Source: OMII01 sp947467385 (GTDB lineage Bacteria; Bdellovibrionota_C; UBA2361; OMII01). Taken from it: DNA of 64,000 bases. A model generated the notes under the pieces. The model had not been told where the DNA came from and did no database searches. It saw nothing but the letters and a program-made list of their open reading frames with translations. The translations under genes were made by a program, and so were the position numbers. The stretch is taken from contig JBIKLA010000017.1 of assembly GCA_044360075.1 (NCBI GenBank), forward strand, positions 17,993 to 81,992. Reading direction: 5' to 3'. Positions 44,742 through 53,073 of this stretch are shown in pieces (position 1 is the first letter of the stretch; the number at the start of each line of letters is the position of its first letter).

Positions 44742-45278
44742 ATGAAAGACGTTTCTCTAACCCAAGCACAGCCGCGCCCAATACGGTGGTTCTTGGTGTC
44801 CGCCGTGGCGCTCATCACCGTTCTCGCCGACCAGCTCTCTAAGATGTGGGTGCTCCAGTCCTTTCGTGAGAGGGATGTACTGCCTGTGATCCCAGGCTTC
44901 TTCAACCTAACGCTGGCGTACAACCCGGGTGCAGCCTTTGGGCTCTGGACGGGTCTCGGCGATGGTACCCGCCAGCTCGTGTTGGGATTAACCATCCTTG
45001 TGGCGCTGACCGTCGTTTTCGTATTTCTGAAACAGACCGCCCACCGGGGCTGGGCCCCTCAAACTGCGCTGGCAGCAATCCTAGGAGGTGCTGTCGGAAA
45101 CATCCTCGACCGGATTAGCCACAGCGGCAGGGTGGTCGATTTCTTGGACTTTTACTGGGATGTTCATCACTGGCCGGCTTTCAACGTCGCGGACTCAGCG
45201 ATCTGCGTCGGCGTGGCGGTCTTGGTTCTCCTACCCCAACCAAAAGCAACCGTTAAGAACTCTTCAGCTCAACACTAG
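44742..45278 (+). CDS. lspA: lipoprotein signal peptidase (signal peptidase II)
   Basis: Inner-membrane aspartyl protease that removes signal peptides from prolipoproteins after lipidation. 178 residues, four hydrophobic segments. Catalytic Asp123 in GNILDRISHSG and Asp151 in AFNVADSAIC, with LAYNPGAAFGLW and VVDFLDFYW as the usual framework blocks. ATG 44742 starts the hydrophilic cap before the first membrane helix. The neighbours are themselves lipoprotein genes (WD40 lipoprotein before, a series after). Confidence 0.96.
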   Translation: MKDVSLTQAQPRPIRWFLVSAVALITVLADQLSKMWVLQSFRERDVLPVIPGFFNLTLAYNPGAAFGLWTGLGDGTRQLVLGLTILVALTVVFVFLKQTAHRGWAPQTALAAILGGAVGNILDRISHSGRVVDFLDFYWDVHHWPAFNVADSAICVGVAVLVLLPQPKATVKNSSAQH

Positions 45279-45330
45279 GTCGAATCGGCGTGCGGCTTGA
45301 GCCTGCGTCCTTGTCAGCCTCTATTTTGGA

Positions 45331-45360
45331 TTGCGACCTTGTCGCCCCTCCCTCTACAAT
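45331..45360 (+). promoter_or_regulatory. sigma70-type promoter for lipoprotein cluster
   Basis: TTGCGA, 18 bp, TACAAT. It lies about 130 bp before the first lipoprotein gene. The leader then holds two mutually exclusive C5/G5 hairpins (45454-45478) shortly before the AAGGTG ribosome site, which could modulate translation. Confidence 0.6.
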
Positions 45361-45491
45361 CGGGAGGCAAAGAGCATTCGTTTTGTTGGATGGCGCTCCA
45401 TTACCGTGCATCGTGCGGTGCGGCAGCCATAACGGTGTAGTACGGTTCAGTTTCCCCCGCGTGTGGGGGCGCTCCCCCTAAAGGTGCAACG

Positions 45492-45869
45492 ATGATCCAA
45501 GTCCCAGCCCGGCTTCTCCATCTCTTCCTCCCTCCAATCGCGCTTGCCGCAACCCTCGCCCTAAGCGCCTGCGCCACCTCAAGCCCGCAAAGCTCGGCAA
45601 TGAACGCTGAGACGGCAGCGGCACTTGGCGTAGGGGAGGAGGAAGTCGTCGGGGCAACCTCTGGAGTCGTGCCCGACGAGACACCGAGCAAGAAAAAGAA
45701 GGGGGACGAGTACAAGGCTTCCGTGAAGGAGCAGGAGCAGTTCATGAAAGACCAGGCTGCGGCCATGCAGAAGCAGCAGGATGAGCTCGATGACCTTCGC
45801 CGCCAACGGTACCAAGACGGCTACCTGCGCCAGCGGTACGACGTCGATGAGGACGGGACAATAGACTAA
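45492..45869 (+). CDS. small lipoprotein with coiled coil
   Basis: 125-residue lipoprotein. Type II signal: hydrophobic LFLPPIALAATLALSACATS, with Cys27 after the LSA box. The mature part is acidic then basic; residues about 70-110 form a coiled coil (ASVKEQEQFMKDQAAAMQKQ, QDELDDLRRQRYQDG). It ends in DVDEDGTID, like half an EF-hand calcium loop. The ribosome site AAGGTG precedes the start. First of three envelope lipoprotein genes on this strand. No named family recognised. Confidence 0.75.
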   Translation: MIQVPARLLHLFLPPIALAATLALSACATSSPQSSAMNAETAAALGVGEEEVVGATSGVVPDETPSKKKKGDEYKASVKEQEQFMKDQAAAMQKQQDELDDLRRQRYQDGYLRQRYDVDEDGTID

Positions 45870-45899
45870 AAAACCGAGAAAATCAGGAGACCCAGAGAC

Positions 45900-46925
45900 A
45901 TGAGACTCTCGCCCCCGCTTATCCGCACCTGCATCATAGCCACGGCCGTTGTTGCCGCCGCATCGGGCTGCACCCAGCCGAAGCAGACCACCGCCATCGG
46001 CTCAGCCACGGGCGGTGCAATTGGTGCCGGACTCGGCGCCATCGTCGGCAACCAGACCGGCAGCACCGGCGGAGGTCTCGCTATCGGCGCCGTGGCAGGC
46101 GCTGCGACCGGAGCCCTGATCGGCAACGCCCTTCAGGCCCAGCAAGAGTCGGTGAAGGCCCAAGACGAGGCCCTTGAGAGGCAGGACAGGGTCATCCGCG
46201 CACAGCGGCAGGAGATAGAGGAGCTTCGAACTATCAATTCAGACACGCCTGCTGTGAGCTCTTCGCGCAGCTCGCTCAATGCCCCTTTGCACTCCCAGAC
46301 CCTTTCGCCAGAAGCTGCCCGGAGGCTCGCGCAGCTAGAGCGGCGCGGCCCCAACCCGCGTGGCCTTTCGCCGAGCACATCCATGGCCTACTCACCTCCT
46401 GCACTGCACCAAAACACAGAGCCGCTTGCGCGCTATGACGTGGCGGCCGCCTCGCGCCCGATTAAGAAGGCCGAACGCCGAGCCCCGGCACCGAGCGTAA
46501 CTGACATGCCCAAGACTGAGGTTGTTGAGGCCTCCGTGGTTGAGTCCGACGTTGTTGAGAAGACCTCCTCAGGCGAAACCATCGTTGAGAGCGACATAGC
46601 GGTCGAGGAGGTGATCTCTGAGCCGGCGCGCGTGTCCGGCCAGGACAGCGCCACATCCCCTTCGTGCTCTGAGGCTGTCGGCGAGGAGCAGTCTGCGCAA
46701 GCGGCAACGGAGAACTCCCAGAAGCTCTATCATCTGCGCCGCGCCCTGCGGCTCTGCCCGAACAGCGCCAAGTTCCATACAGAACTTGGGCGCGTGTATC
46801 TCGCGATGGACCGCAAGCCCGACGCGCAATTCGAGTTTAATGAGGCCTTGAAGTCGGATGCCAAGTACCAAGCAGCCCAAGAGGGGCTTGCTGCGGCTGC
46901 GTCATCCGGAGGCGAAAAGTTTTAG
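45900..46925 (+). CDS. glycine-zipper lipoprotein with C-terminal TPR-like part
   Basis: 341 residues. Signal peptide MRLSPPLIRTCIIATAVVAA, lipobox before Cys24 (AASGC). Residues about 30-80 form two Gly-rich helical stretches (IGSATGGAIGAGLGAIVG, GGGLAIGAVAGAATGALIG), the glycine-zipper 2TM pattern of outer-membrane-associated proteins such as SlyB-like lipoproteins. A coiled segment (VKAQDEALERQDRVIRAQ) follows. The C-terminal 70 residues look like one or two TPR units (KLYHLRRALRLCPNSAKFH, FHTELGRVYLAMDRKPDAQF). Same strand as its two neighbours; probably one operon with the OmpA-like gene. Confidence 0.8.
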   Translation: MRLSPPLIRTCIIATAVVAAASGCTQPKQTTAIGSATGGAIGAGLGAIVGNQTGSTGGGLAIGAVAGAATGALIGNALQAQQESVKAQDEALERQDRVIRAQRQEIEELRTINSDTPAVSSSRSSLNAPLHSQTLSPEAARRLAQLERRGPNPRGLSPSTSMAYSPPALHQNTEPLARYDVAAASRPIKKAERRAPAPSVTDMPKTEVVEASVVESDVVEKTSSGETIVESDIAVEEVISEPARVSGQDSATSPSCSEAVGEEQSAQAATENSQKLYHLRRALRLCPNSAKFHTELGRVYLAMDRKPDAQFEFNEALKSDAKYQAAQEGLAAAASSGGEKF

Positions 46926-46939
46926 GGGCACCGGCAGAT

Positions 46940-47572
46940 ATGCGGCGATCGGTTGTTGCAATCCTCGTTTTGTTGGCAGGCTGCCAAACGCCCTGGTTTG
47001 GCCAGGGTGCCCGAGGCGCCGAACCCGCTGATGGTACGAGGATTGGAGCTGTTGCGGCCAACCGGCCACCTGAGACCCCCTCCACAGAGGTAACGGTCGG
47101 CTACGACGCCGAGGGGTACAGCGAAGAGGAACTCGACGAGCAAGACACCCGCGCGTCGGCAGAAAACCAGAAGCTGCTCGCGCAGCTGAAGGCAAAGGGC
47201 GTTGACGTGAGGAACTCAAATCGCGGAGTCGTCATCAACCTGCCCGACGTTCTCTTTGAGTTTGCCAAGGCTGGGCTGACCCCGCGAGCGGCCGACACCA
47301 TCCACGAGATTTCGGATATCGTGCTCGATGCCGAGAGCCGCCAACTTTCAATTGAGGGGCACGCCGACTCAATCGGAACCATCGAGCACAACTATCGCCT
47401 ATCGGAGGCCCGCGCCCAGTCAGTTGTGCGGGAGCTTGAAAAGAACGGCATCCCCAGCCGCCGACTCTCCCTCAAGGCGCTCGGAGAAACCGACCCTATA
47501 TCCTCAAATAGGACCGAAGAGGGGCGCACTAAAAACCGCAGGGTGGAAATCGTGATACTTAATCCGAGCTAG
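46940..47572 (+). CDS. OmpA/Pal-like lipoprotein
   Basis: 210-residue lipoprotein of the OmpA C-terminal family, anchoring to peptidoglycan. Signal MRRSVVAILVLLAGC (acylated Cys15). The peptidoglycan-binding domain is residues about 90-208: GVVINLPDVLFEFAKAGLTP, LSIEGHADSIGTIEHNYRLS, ARAQSVVRELEKNGIP and EGRTKNRRVEIVILNPS; the Asp and Arg that bind diaminopimelate are present in GHADS and NRRVEI. Longer N-terminal linker than Pal of E. coli. Ends 12 bp before the clpX stop codon (convergent). Last of the lipoprotein series. Confidence 0.88.
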   Translation: MRRSVVAILVLLAGCQTPWFGQGARGAEPADGTRIGAVAANRPPETPSTEVTVGYDAEGYSEEELDEQDTRASAENQKLLAQLKAKGVDVRNSNRGVVINLPDVLFEFAKAGLTPRAADTIHEISDIVLDAESRQLSIEGHADSIGTIEHNYRLSEARAQSVVRELEKNGIPSRRLSLKALGETDPISSNRTEEGRTKNRRVEIVILNPS

Positions 47573-47584
47573 CCGCGGGCCAGC

Positions 47585-48838
47585 TCAGCTTGCCACGGCC
47601 TCTTTGTGGTACACCTTGATCGGCGGCTGGGTGCCGTTAATCACTTCTGGCGTAATAATGACCTCTTTCACCGACGTGTTGCTCGGGATGTCATACATTA
47701 CCTCTAGCATCGCGTTCTCAATAATCGAGCGGAGCCCGCGCGCGCCGGTCTTCTTTTCAAGAGCCTTTAACGCAATCGCATCCATTGCCTCTGCCGTAAA
47801 CGTGAGCTCGACGCCCTCCATAGCAAGAAGCGTTTGGTACTGCTTAATCAGGGCATTCTTCGGCTTGCTCAGGATCTCGATAAGCGCTGCCTGATCGAGC
47901 GGCTCGAGGCTCGACACGACCGGGAGGCGCCCGATGAACTCAGGAATCATGCCGAATTTCAGGAGATCCTCGGTCTCAAGGAGCGCCAGAGGATTTTCCC
48001 GCTTTTGAGCTATCTGCACGATGTTATTTCCGAAGCCGAGCCCCTTCTTGCCCGAGCGCTGATTGATGATGCGCTCGATTCCGTCAAACGCTCCGCCCAC
48101 AATGAAGAGGATGTTCGACGTGTCGACCTGAATGAAGTCCTGCTGCGGGTGCTTGCGCCCGCCCTTGGGCGGAACGTTGGCCTTCGTACCCTCAATTATC
48201 TTGAGAAGCGCCTGCTGCACGCCCTCGCCCGACACGTCTCGGGTGACCGACGGCGTGTCGCTCTTGCGCGCTATCTTGTCGATTTCGTCGATGTAGACGA
48301 TACCACGCTGAGTCTTTTCAATATCATAGTCTGCCGCCTGAAGAAGGTTGACGATGATGTTTTCAACGTCCTCTCCGACATAACCGGCCTCCGTGAGGCT
48401 GGTTGCGTCAGCTATAGTGAACGGCACGTCGAGTATCCGTGCAAGCGTCTGCGCGAGGAGAGTCTTGCCCGAGCCGGTGGGCCCGATCAGGAGGATATTA
48501 GACTTATGGAGCTCAACGGCCCCTTTTGTCGTGTGGTTGTTCTGAATGCGCTTGTAGTGGTTGTGGACAGCTACTGAAAGCACCTTCTTCGCGTGGTCCT
48601 GCCCGATAATGTAGTCATCGAGCGAGGCCTTGATGTCTTTCGGCGTCGGGACAGCGAGCCGGTTTGTCTGGTGCGCATGCCCATCGAATTCTTCCGTGAG
48701 GATGTCGTTGCAGAGATCAACGCATTCGTCGCAGATATATACTGAAGGTCCAGCTACAAGCTTTCGCACCTCTTCCTGCGTCTTGCCGCAGAAAGAGCAG
48801 ATAAGGTTGCCGCCGTTCTTGCTGTTGTCCTTGCCCAT
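47585..48838 (-). CDS. clpX: ATP-dependent Clp protease ATP-binding subunit ClpX
   Basis: AAA+ unfoldase, cytoplasmic, normally partner of ClpP. 417 residues. N-terminal zinc-binding domain with Cys at 14, 17, 36 and 39 (LICSFCGKTQEEV and YICDECVDLC). Walker A in IGPTGSGKTLLAQTLA, Walker B region GIVYIDEIDKIAR, and the ClpP-contacting IGF-type loop appears as LGF in KKGLGFGNNIVQ. C-terminal domain KNALIKQYQTLLAMEGVELT and RGLRSIIENAMLEVMYDIP. No clpP or tig gene lies next to it, which is unusual; clpP must be elsewhere. The ribosome site is GGGGGA. Confidence 0.96.
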   Translation of the reverse strand: MGKDNSKNGGNLICSFCGKTQEEVRKLVAGPSVYICDECVDLCNDILTEEFDGHAHQTNRLAVPTPKDIKASLDDYIIGQDHAKKVLSVAVHNHYKRIQNNHTTKGAVELHKSNILLIGPTGSGKTLLAQTLARILDVPFTIADATSLTEAGYVGEDVENIIVNLLQAADYDIEKTQRGIVYIDEIDKIARKSDTPSVTRDVSGEGVQQALLKIIEGTKANVPPKGGRKHPQQDFIQVDTSNILFIVGGAFDGIERIINQRSGKKGLGFGNNIVQIAQKRENPLALLETEDLLKFGMIPEFIGRLPVVSSLEPLDQAALIEILSKPKNALIKQYQTLLAMEGVELTFTAEAMDAIALKALEKKTGARGLRSIIENAMLEVMYDIPSNTSVKEVIITPEVINGTQPPIKVYHKEAVAS

Positions 48839-49274
48839 GGTTAGATCCCCCGGAAAACCCTTTGGAAAAACCTCTTACCCTATTCTGATGCTTAAACCGG
48901 GCTGGAGGATTGACCAATGAGGGAGCCTATGTCGGGTTTCCTTTAACCCTAGTGTGGACTTCGGCCACTTCCGCGAAAATCTTGAATGAAAAATCGCCTT
49001 TTCTAGACTCGGCCAGTACACTAAAAAACTTGACTTTTTTTGAGCTCCGTCTGCAAGAAGCGAGCGCTTCGCGCTATCCGCCTGCTTTTACAGCATTTTA
49101 TTTTCAAGGCTGTTCTCAGGCGCCGTCCGCTCAAAGATAACGGTTGATCCGCTGCCGAAGCGCCATCAAGGGGCTTTCTGCTCCCTTCCGGCATAGTTTA
49201 GAGTCTTACACATTGCTCGCCCTGCCCATTCCGCGCGGGCTCGCAGCCAAAACTAGTGAGCATGGAGACACAGT
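48839..49274. other. intergenic region, clpX upstream side
   Basis: 436 bp without a convincing gene; a 76-residue frame (48910-49140) has no domain and no ribosome site. It holds the clpX promoter on one strand and that of the 90-residue protein on the other. It is AT-rich around 48980-49050. Confidence 0.5.
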
Positions 49275-49547
49275 ATGGAAACCTTCAAAGTCAACGACCG
49301 CGTTCGCCGACTCCCCTTCGCAGTAACTGTTCTCAAGGAGGGCAGCGACGTGACGGCGAGCCTCGATGAGGACCTGGAGACCATGACGGTCACGACCTGC
49401 GGGTGCGCCGGCGTCGTTAGGGCCATTCGTTCCGAAACCACAAACTCGACTCCGGAGAATAGGGCCAAGGCCTTGATGGTTCAGGTACTGTGGGACAACG
49501 GCACGCTTTCGTACCACGGCCCTGTCGCTCTTGAGCACGTGAAGTAA
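49275..49547 (+). CDS. small hypothetical protein
   Basis: 90-residue soluble protein beginning METFKVNDRVRRLPFAVTVL, with a ribosome site GGAGA seven bases before the start. The pattern of short strands (TMTVTTCGCAGVVRAIRSET, KALMVQVLWDNGTLSYHG) suggests a small beta-barrel of SH3-like type. No family name could be given. It stands alone between clpX (divergent) and plsY (convergent). Confidence 0.6.
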   Translation: METFKVNDRVRRLPFAVTVLKEGSDVTASLDEDLETMTVTTCGCAGVVRAIRSETTNSTPENRAKALMVQVLWDNGTLSYHGPVALEHVK

Positions 49548-49577
49548 GCTTCTCGGCATACCCGCTGGGGCGAGCCG

Positions 49578-50180
49578 TTATTGGGGCTTTCGCAGCTCAA
49601 ACCGTGGTTCCCGACCCTCAACGAGCCGTTGAATATTCTCGCGGTGCCTCAGGATCACGACCAGCGCAATCACCACAAGCGACAGGCAGGCGTTATCCGG
49701 CAGGTTTAGCACAAATCCGGCTATCGGCACGACGAGGGCTGCGCTGAGGGAGGACATCGACACAATTCGAGAAACTGCGAAGACCGCAAAAAAAACCGAG
49801 ACCGCAATCAGCGCGCAGTAGCCACTCAGCGAGGCAATAACCCCGATGGCCGTCGCCACGCCCTTTCCGCCCTGAAGGAACGGCGGGATTGAGAAGCAGT
49901 GCCCGCACACAACAGCCGCCCCCGCAGCCGCAACAAATCCCTCTGACGAGGAGCACAACGAGGCGACTGCGACACCGAGGCAGCCCTTGAGAATGTCACC
50001 AGCAAGCGTAATCACTCCAGCGCGCTTCCCGATAACCCGCGCCACATTTGTTGCTCCGACATTGCCGCTGCCGCGAGCCGTGATATCGACGCCATAGAGC
50101 CGCGACACCAGGAGCCCGCTCGGGAATGCCCCTAAGGCGTAGAACGGCAAGAGAAGCAGGGCATTGAGGATCTCTGTCAT
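49578..50180 (-). CDS. plsY: acyl-phosphate glycerol-3-phosphate acyltransferase PlsY
   Basis: Inner-membrane enzyme that acylates glycerol-3-phosphate with acyl-phosphate, first step of phospholipid synthesis. 200 residues, about five membrane helices. Motif 1 is ARGSGNVGATNVAR, motif 2 is GGKGVATAIGV, both fully conserved; the N-terminal FPSGLLVSRLYGVDI is also typical. Start codon overlaps the rpe stop by 4 bp, so the two are co-translated. Confidence 0.95.
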   Translation of the reverse strand: MTEILNALLLLPFYALGAFPSGLLVSRLYGVDITARGSGNVGATNVARVIGKRAGVITLAGDILKGCLGVAVASLCSSSEGFVAAAGAAVVCGHCFSIPPFLQGGKGVATAIGVIASLSGYCALIAVSVFFAVFAVSRIVSMSSLSAALVVPIAGFVLNLPDNACLSLVVIALVVILRHRENIQRLVEGREPRFELRKPQ

Positions 50181-50848
50181 GGCCGAAGGCGCCGAATCGC
50201 GTCAGCGCGGTCAGAAGCCCCAAAGACGTATGACCCCGCAACGAATGCGCTTGCGCCGGCGCTGCGGCACGGCGCCGCTGTCTCCGCCGTAATGCCACCG
50301 TCGACCTCAATAACGACATCCATATTGGAGGCCTGGATCTTCGAGCTCAGCTGGCGAATCTTCCCGAGGCAGTTTGGGATAAAGGGCTGTCCTCCCCAAC
50401 CCGGATTAACCGTCATGATGAGCACGAGATCGCACACGTCAAGCACGTCGTACACAACCTCAACTGGCGTGCCAGGATTGAGGGCCACGCCGTTCTTGAT
50501 GCCGAGGGAGCGTATTTCAGAAAGGGAGCGATGGAGGTGCGGGCATGTCTCTTGGTGGATAATAAGACGATCCGCTCCCGCGTCCTTGAATGCTTTGAAG
50601 TGGCGTTCCGGCTCAACAATCATCAGGTGCACGTCGAGAAAGAGCCTTGTCTTCTGCCTCATTAACGAGACCATATTGGCCCCAAATGTAATCGGCGGAA
50701 CGAAGGTTCCGTCCATGACGTCGATATGAAGCCAGTCCGCGCCTGCCTGAACGACGCTCTGAACCTCCTGGTCAAGCCGACCTAGGTCAGCAGCCAAAAT
50801 TGAGGGGGCAACGATTGTGGGGGGATTCGGGTGGTTCATACCGTACAA
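50177..50848 (-). CDS. rpe: ribulose-phosphate 3-epimerase
   Basis: Cytoplasmic TIM-barrel enzyme of the pentose-phosphate pathway and Calvin cycle. 223 residues. Metal- and substrate-binding segments: VAPSILAADLGRL, WLHIDVMDGTFVPPITFG, DVHLMIVEPERH, MTVNPGWGGQPFI and VVIEVDGGITAETA, carrying the catalytic Asp and His residues. Upstream of and overlapping plsY. Confidence 0.96.
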   Translation of the reverse strand: MYGMNHPNPPTIVAPSILAADLGRLDQEVQSVVQAGADWLHIDVMDGTFVPPITFGANMVSLMRQKTRLFLDVHLMIVEPERHFKAFKDAGADRLIIHQETCPHLHRSLSEIRSLGIKNGVALNPGTPVEVVYDVLDVCDLVLIMTVNPGWGGQPFIPNCLGKIRQLSSKIQASNMDVVIEVDGGITAETAAPCRSAGASAFVAGSYVFGASDRADAIRRLRP

Positions 50849-51068
50849 GACCTCTAGGCACCGCCATTACTCTACCATTCCGCCGCATCCAGAACACCTC
50901 CCGATTGGGGGGCATTTTCGGGCAATTCCCGCTTACGTAGGCGCCCGTGATCCTTTAGCGCCCCCTGCCCGACTGCTGGCGCGCAGCTATGGAACAAAAC
51001 CTGCTAGGTGAGCAGGAGAAGCCCATCAATGGACGATGGGTCAGGCATTTATTCAACAGGGTGCAGCA

Positions 51069-52082
51069 ATGGACGCTATTAACTCTTTCATCGCAAGTGC
51101 TTTAAAAGAGGGGTTTCATGCCCTAAAAAAGGTAGCAACCCCGTCGGACACCTCAAACAAAAATGCCGCGCCGGTGACCAAGGACTCCAAGGAGTTCGAC
51201 GCCACCCTGAAGGCATTTTTGTCCGTGGATGGGGAAAATAAGGTCAGCGAAGAGGACGTTTTTTCCGCTCTCATCCAAGAGCGAATCAAGGGCCAGAAGG
51301 GCGAAGCGGCACTCAAGACCTTTCAGGACCTCCTCAGTAAGAGCAAGGAAAGCCTGAAGAAGCCCGATGGCTTCATCCCCGTTGAAGAGGCAACTAAGGA
51401 CGCGCTTCGCAAGTTCCGCGACAGCGGAGCCATCTCCAAAGAGGACGTCGACAAGATCTATTCACAGTCCTTTGCGGGTGCCCAGCTCGACTCAAATAAG
51501 GACGCGCTCTACGACAACCGTGGCGGCCCCGGAGACTCAAGCGTTGCAGTCGCCTCGCTTGAGCAGGCGCTACTATCAAGCCGAACGCTCGTGGCCGCCT
51601 TTGATGGCGGAACGGAGACCGCCACTGAGCGCAGCCTCGATGAGGTGAGCGCAGGCAAACCCTCTGGCGGAGGAGCGGGGCATGTCTCTGAGCCGGGAGC
51701 CGGAGGCTTCCTCTTTAAGCCGGTTTCTGACAGCGACGGAAAGCTGGCGGTTCTACTGCCGCCTAAGCTCGCAGGACTTGTGTCTGGCGTGCGCCTGCTC
51801 GGGCCCGGCGGAGACCTGCTTGAGGCCGGCCGGTACGCCGGAAACGGCAACGGAGGCCGCGACCACTATCGATTCTCGAGGCCGGGCGGAAACTATGCCG
51901 ACGGGCTCACAGTCGAAGTAACTCTCAAGACCGGGGAGCTGGTGCGGTACATCATCCAGGAGACCTCGCAACGGACAGAGAACGTCTCCCCCTCCAACGG
52001 CAGCAGCGGCTCAGGCGGCTCACAGACGGATGATAACAGCTCATCATCGGGCAGCGATTCCTCGCAGGATAACGCACTGTAA
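51069..52082 (+). CDS. hypothetical protein preceding motAB
   Basis: 337-residue soluble protein of unknown function. The N-terminal half is charged and helical (DAINSFIASALKEGFHALKK and a region EFDATLKAFLSVDGENKVSE that, like DLLSKSKESLKKPDGFIPVE, could hold EF-hand-like helices). A middle Gly-rich linker is followed by a beta-rich part (FLFKPVSDSDGKLAVLLPPK, HYRFSRPGGNYADGLTVEVT, LKTGELVRYIIQET). The tail is Ser/Gly-rich. ATG 51069 has AGGG eight bases upstream; ATG 51036 is also open. A flagellar role is possible because motA follows after 113 bp, but a sigma28-like promoter separates them. Confidence 0.65.
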   Translation: MDAINSFIASALKEGFHALKKVATPSDTSNKNAAPVTKDSKEFDATLKAFLSVDGENKVSEEDVFSALIQERIKGQKGEAALKTFQDLLSKSKESLKKPDGFIPVEEATKDALRKFRDSGAISKEDVDKIYSQSFAGAQLDSNKDALYDNRGGPGDSSVAVASLEQALLSSRTLVAAFDGGTETATERSLDEVSAGKPSGGGAGHVSEPGAGGFLFKPVSDSDGKLAVLLPPKLAGLVSGVRLLGPGGDLLEAGRYAGNGNGGRDHYRFSRPGGNYADGLTVEVTLKTGELVRYIIQETSQRTENVSPSNGSSGSGGSQTDDNSSSSGSDSSQDNAL

Positions 52083-52135
52083 GGTTTGGGCTCCTTCGCC
52101 AGACTCGCCGCAAACGGCGTTTCCGGTTATCTGGT

Positions 52136-52163
52136 CAAGTTTCGCTTGATACTGCCCGATCCT
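52136..52163 (+). promoter_or_regulatory. sigma28-like promoter of motAB
   Basis: TCAAGTTT (7/8 to the FliA -35 consensus), 12 bp, then CCCGATCC (5/8 to GCCGATAA). It lies 33 bp before the motA start codon. Confidence 0.5.
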
Positions 52164-52195
52164 ACTACTGAGAAGGCACGGAGGGATATCTAGCC

Positions 52196-53056
52196 ATGAC
52201 CGTTATTCTTGGAGTCTTAGGCGTAATATTGAGCGTGCTGATTGGATTCATCGGGCCAGGAGGTCCGGTTGAAGTTCTCTTTCAGCCCTACGAGTACCTG
52301 GTAATCACCGGTGGTATCGGATTTACGGTACTCATTTCGCAGCCTATTGCAGTCCTCAAGGCACTGCCGGCCGCCTTTATGTCCTCCATCAAGGGAAGCG
52401 GCGTGAGCGCTGCGGTCTACAAAGATCTTCTCGGCCTCATGGCCACCATCTTCGACACGATGCGGCGCGAGGGCGTGCTTGGAATCGAGGGCGATATCTC
52501 CAATCCGCACCAGAGTGCCCGCTTCAACAAGTATCCGAAGGCCTCGCACAACCATCACCTCATGGAGACCTTCACGAGCGCGCTGCGCCTCTATGTGGAC
52601 GGCGTTGTTAACGCATTTGAGCTCGACAAGCTGCTCGACTCAGAGATCGAGGTGCACCACGAAGAGGGGCTTCTTCCCTCAACGGCGGTAAAGACCATGG
52701 CTGACTCCTTCCCGGCGATGGGTATCGTGGCGGCGGTTCTCGGAATCATTATCACCATGCAATACCTCGACGGCCCGCCAACTGAGATCGGCCATCACGT
52801 CGCCGCGGCTCTCGTAGGAACCATGCTCGGAATCTTCCTTTCGTACGGATTCGTGGGCCCGATCGCGACGAAGATGGAGCACGTGGTTCGCGAGAATACG
52901 GACATCCTCAAGTGCGTTCGCGCCGGCCTGGTGTCGTGCGCTGGAGGCGCCCCACCGGCGGTGGCGCTTGAGTTCGCCCGCAAACAGATCCCATCGTGCT
53001 TTCGCCCGACCTCTGAGGAGCTCGAAGAGATTCTCAAGGAAGCCAAGAAGAAATAA
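52196..53056 (+). CDS. motA: flagellar motor stator protein MotA
   Basis: Inner-membrane subunit of the proton (or sodium) channel that drives flagellar rotation. 286 residues with four membrane helices: TVILGVLGVILSVLIGFIGP near the N terminus, YLVITGGIGFTVLISQPIAV, then after a large cytoplasmic loop ADSFPAMGIVAAVLGIIITM and AALVGTMLGIFLSYGFVGPI. The Pro residues and charged loop (NPHQSARFNKYPKASHNHHL, HHEEGLLPSTAVKTMAD) are typical of MotA and contact FliG. GGAGGG lies 11 bp before the start. Followed 17 bp later by motB. Confidence 0.96.
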   Translation: MTVILGVLGVILSVLIGFIGPGGPVEVLFQPYEYLVITGGIGFTVLISQPIAVLKALPAAFMSSIKGSGVSAAVYKDLLGLMATIFDTMRREGVLGIEGDISNPHQSARFNKYPKASHNHHLMETFTSALRLYVDGVVNAFELDKLLDSEIEVHHEEGLLPSTAVKTMADSFPAMGIVAAVLGIIITMQYLDGPPTEIGHHVAAALVGTMLGIFLSYGFVGPIATKMEHVVRENTDILKCVRAGLVSCAGGAPPAVALEFARKQIPSCFRPTSEELEEILKEAKKK

Positions 53057-53073
53057 TAACTAGCGCAAGCGCC

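Noticed and set aside
48910..49140. 76-residue frame upstream of clpX
   Set aside because: No ribosome site and no similarity pattern; likely chance.
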